From positions 2,391,855-2,455,854 of the forward strand of contig NZ_LN890328.1 in the NCBI RefSeq assembly GCF_001458595.1: a stretch of DNA of 64,000 nt. The letters run 5' to 3'. Shown piece by piece: positions 63,122-64,000 of this stretch. Made by a program: the position numbers and the translations under genes. The stretch comes from Clostridium neonatale (GTDB lineage: Bacteria > Bacillota > Clostridia > Clostridiales > Clostridiaceae). Each line of letters begins with the position of its first letter. The first letter of the stretch is position 1. The notes below the pieces were generated by a model. That model was not told the DNA's origin, did no database searches, and worked only from the letters and a program-made list of their open reading frames with translations.

Positions 63122-64000
63122 TCAAAAAAATACTGCTTCATCATATCTAAGCATGGTTTTTTCTTCAAATTCATTTATATAATTAATTTCTTCCTCATTA
63201 AGAATTGTATTTAGTGCCATTCCATAATCAGCTCCAGCTTCAAAGCTTAATGGCACTCCTCCTCCAAATCTAGGATTTATCTCAAGAAGATAAATATTCT
63301 CATTTTTATCTTTAAAAAATTGTATTGTTAATGGACCAACTGCCCCTAATCCTTTTTTATCTTTTGCTTTATTCAAATGTTTAATTACTTCAATAGTATT
63401 ATTTACTATATTATCATCATGTACTGTACTGCTTTTAACTACCTCTCCGGAACGTACTTCAATTCTCTTTCTTGGCACTACATAAATTGAATTTCCCTCA
63501 AAGTCTACAAGACAATCTACAGTATATTCATCACCTTCTATGCATTCTTGAATAATATTATTTTTTATATACTCCCTAAAAAATTTGAGTTCATTAATAT
63601 TATTTATCCTAAATGTATTACTACTTCCCATTCCATCCACTGGCTTTATAAATAGAGGAAATTTAGTGACATCTTCTTTTTCTATTATCTCATTAATTTC
63701 ACTATCATAATATACTTTAGGAAGTTTTATTTTAGATTTCACAAAATGCTCATAAGTTAGTTTCTTATCCTTGCAAATACTAATAACTTCTTCTCCACTT
63801 AATATAAGAAATGTTCCTTGTTCTTCAAATTTTTCTCTAGCACTATTTAAAACTTGAAATTCACCTTCATAAAGTGGAATTAATCCTTTAACATTTTCTT
63901 TCTTACATATGTTAAGTAAAACCTCTATATAATCCTTATCCTCTGCTCTTGGTATTCTATAAAATGTATCAACGAAATATCTTCCAGCATTTATCTCACC
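63122..64000 (-). CDS. ATP-grasp family protein, 3' part (cut by window edge)
   Basis: The reading frame runs from the right edge to a stop at 63122, so at least 292 residues belong to it; the GTG at 63742 is internal. Carbamoyl-phosphate-synthase-like ATP-grasp fold with FPLFIKPVDGMGSSNTFRI (ATP-binding loop), IQECIEGDEYTVDCLVD and IYLLEINPRFGGGVPL (Mg-binding Glu/Asn). Likely adds an amino acid or acid group to a precursor in the sugar cluster; the substrate is unknown. Confidence 0.88.
   Translation of the reverse strand, partial: GEINAGRYFVDTFYRIPRAEDKDYIEVLLNICKKENVKGLIPLYEGEFQVLNSAREKFEEQGTFLILSGEEVISICKDKKLTYEHFVKSKIKLPKVYYDSEINEIIEKEDVTKFPLFIKPVDGMGSSNTFRINNINELKFFREYIKNNIIQECIEGDEYTVDCLVDFEGNSIYVVPRKRIEVRSGEVVKSSTVHDDNIVNNTIEVIKHLNKAKDKKGLGAVGPLTIQFFKDKNENIYLLEINPRFGGGVPLSFEAGADYGMALNTILNEEEINYINEFEEKTMLRYDEAVFF

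Overview
The window is strongly A+T-rich and almost every gene lies on the minus strand. The combination of endospore genes (spoIIP, gpr, spoIIAA-spoIIAB-sigF, spoVAC-spoVAD-spoVAE), a CIRCE-controlled hrcA-grpE-dnaK-dnaJ operon, a fused fliR-flhB and a c-di-GMP-I riboswitch in front of flgB points to a motile, spore-forming Clostridium (sensu stricto). The species cannot be read from the sequence with confidence.

Layout from left to right. Positions 1-8.0 kb hold heat-shock and translation housekeeping: dnaJ (partial), dnaK, grpE, hrcA, then hemW, a small unknown protein and lepA. Positions 8.4-11.1 kb hold a small membrane protein, spoIIP and gpr. rpsT stands alone on the plus strand with its own promoter and terminator, followed by holA, a ComEC-type channel without the usual hydrolase tail, and a P-type ATPase whose catalytic motifs are degenerate. 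Positions 17-21.9 kb hold the forespore module, spoIIAA-spoIIAB-sigF followed by spoVAC-D-E. It is broken up by two non-coding elements with inverted-repeat ends. Positions 22-32 kb hold a Lon-like protease that has lost both Walker motifs, dinB, two unknown proteins, a canonical calcium-type P-ATPase and a CBS/DRTGG pyrophosphatase.

Positions 32-56 kb form one long flagellar operon read leftward from flgB to flgG. It encodes rod, hook, basal body, export apparatus, stators, FlhF/FlhG, a PilZ brake protein and sigma-D. Its promoter is followed by a c-di-GMP-I riboswitch and an intrinsic terminator, so the second messenger that PilZ would sense at the protein level probably also gates transcription. 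Flagellin follows with a clear sigma-D promoter, so the operon makes the sigma factor that switches on the filament. Positions 57.6-64 kb hold a DnaD/phage-replisome-organizer-like gene, then part of a pseudaminic-acid-type sugar cluster (HAD phosphatase, pseG, a decayed SGNH hydrolase, pseI, an SpsF-type cytidylyltransferase, an ATP-grasp enzyme cut by the window end). This cluster probably glycosylates flagellin.

The main unexplained structure is non-coding. A 41-nt hairpin repeat occurs in tandem at two loci 20 kb apart in opposite orientation, with paired substitutions that keep the stem. A separate family of CAATTCACAATT-type palindromic spacers is scattered through the window. No rRNA, tRNA, CRISPR array or transposase gene was seen.
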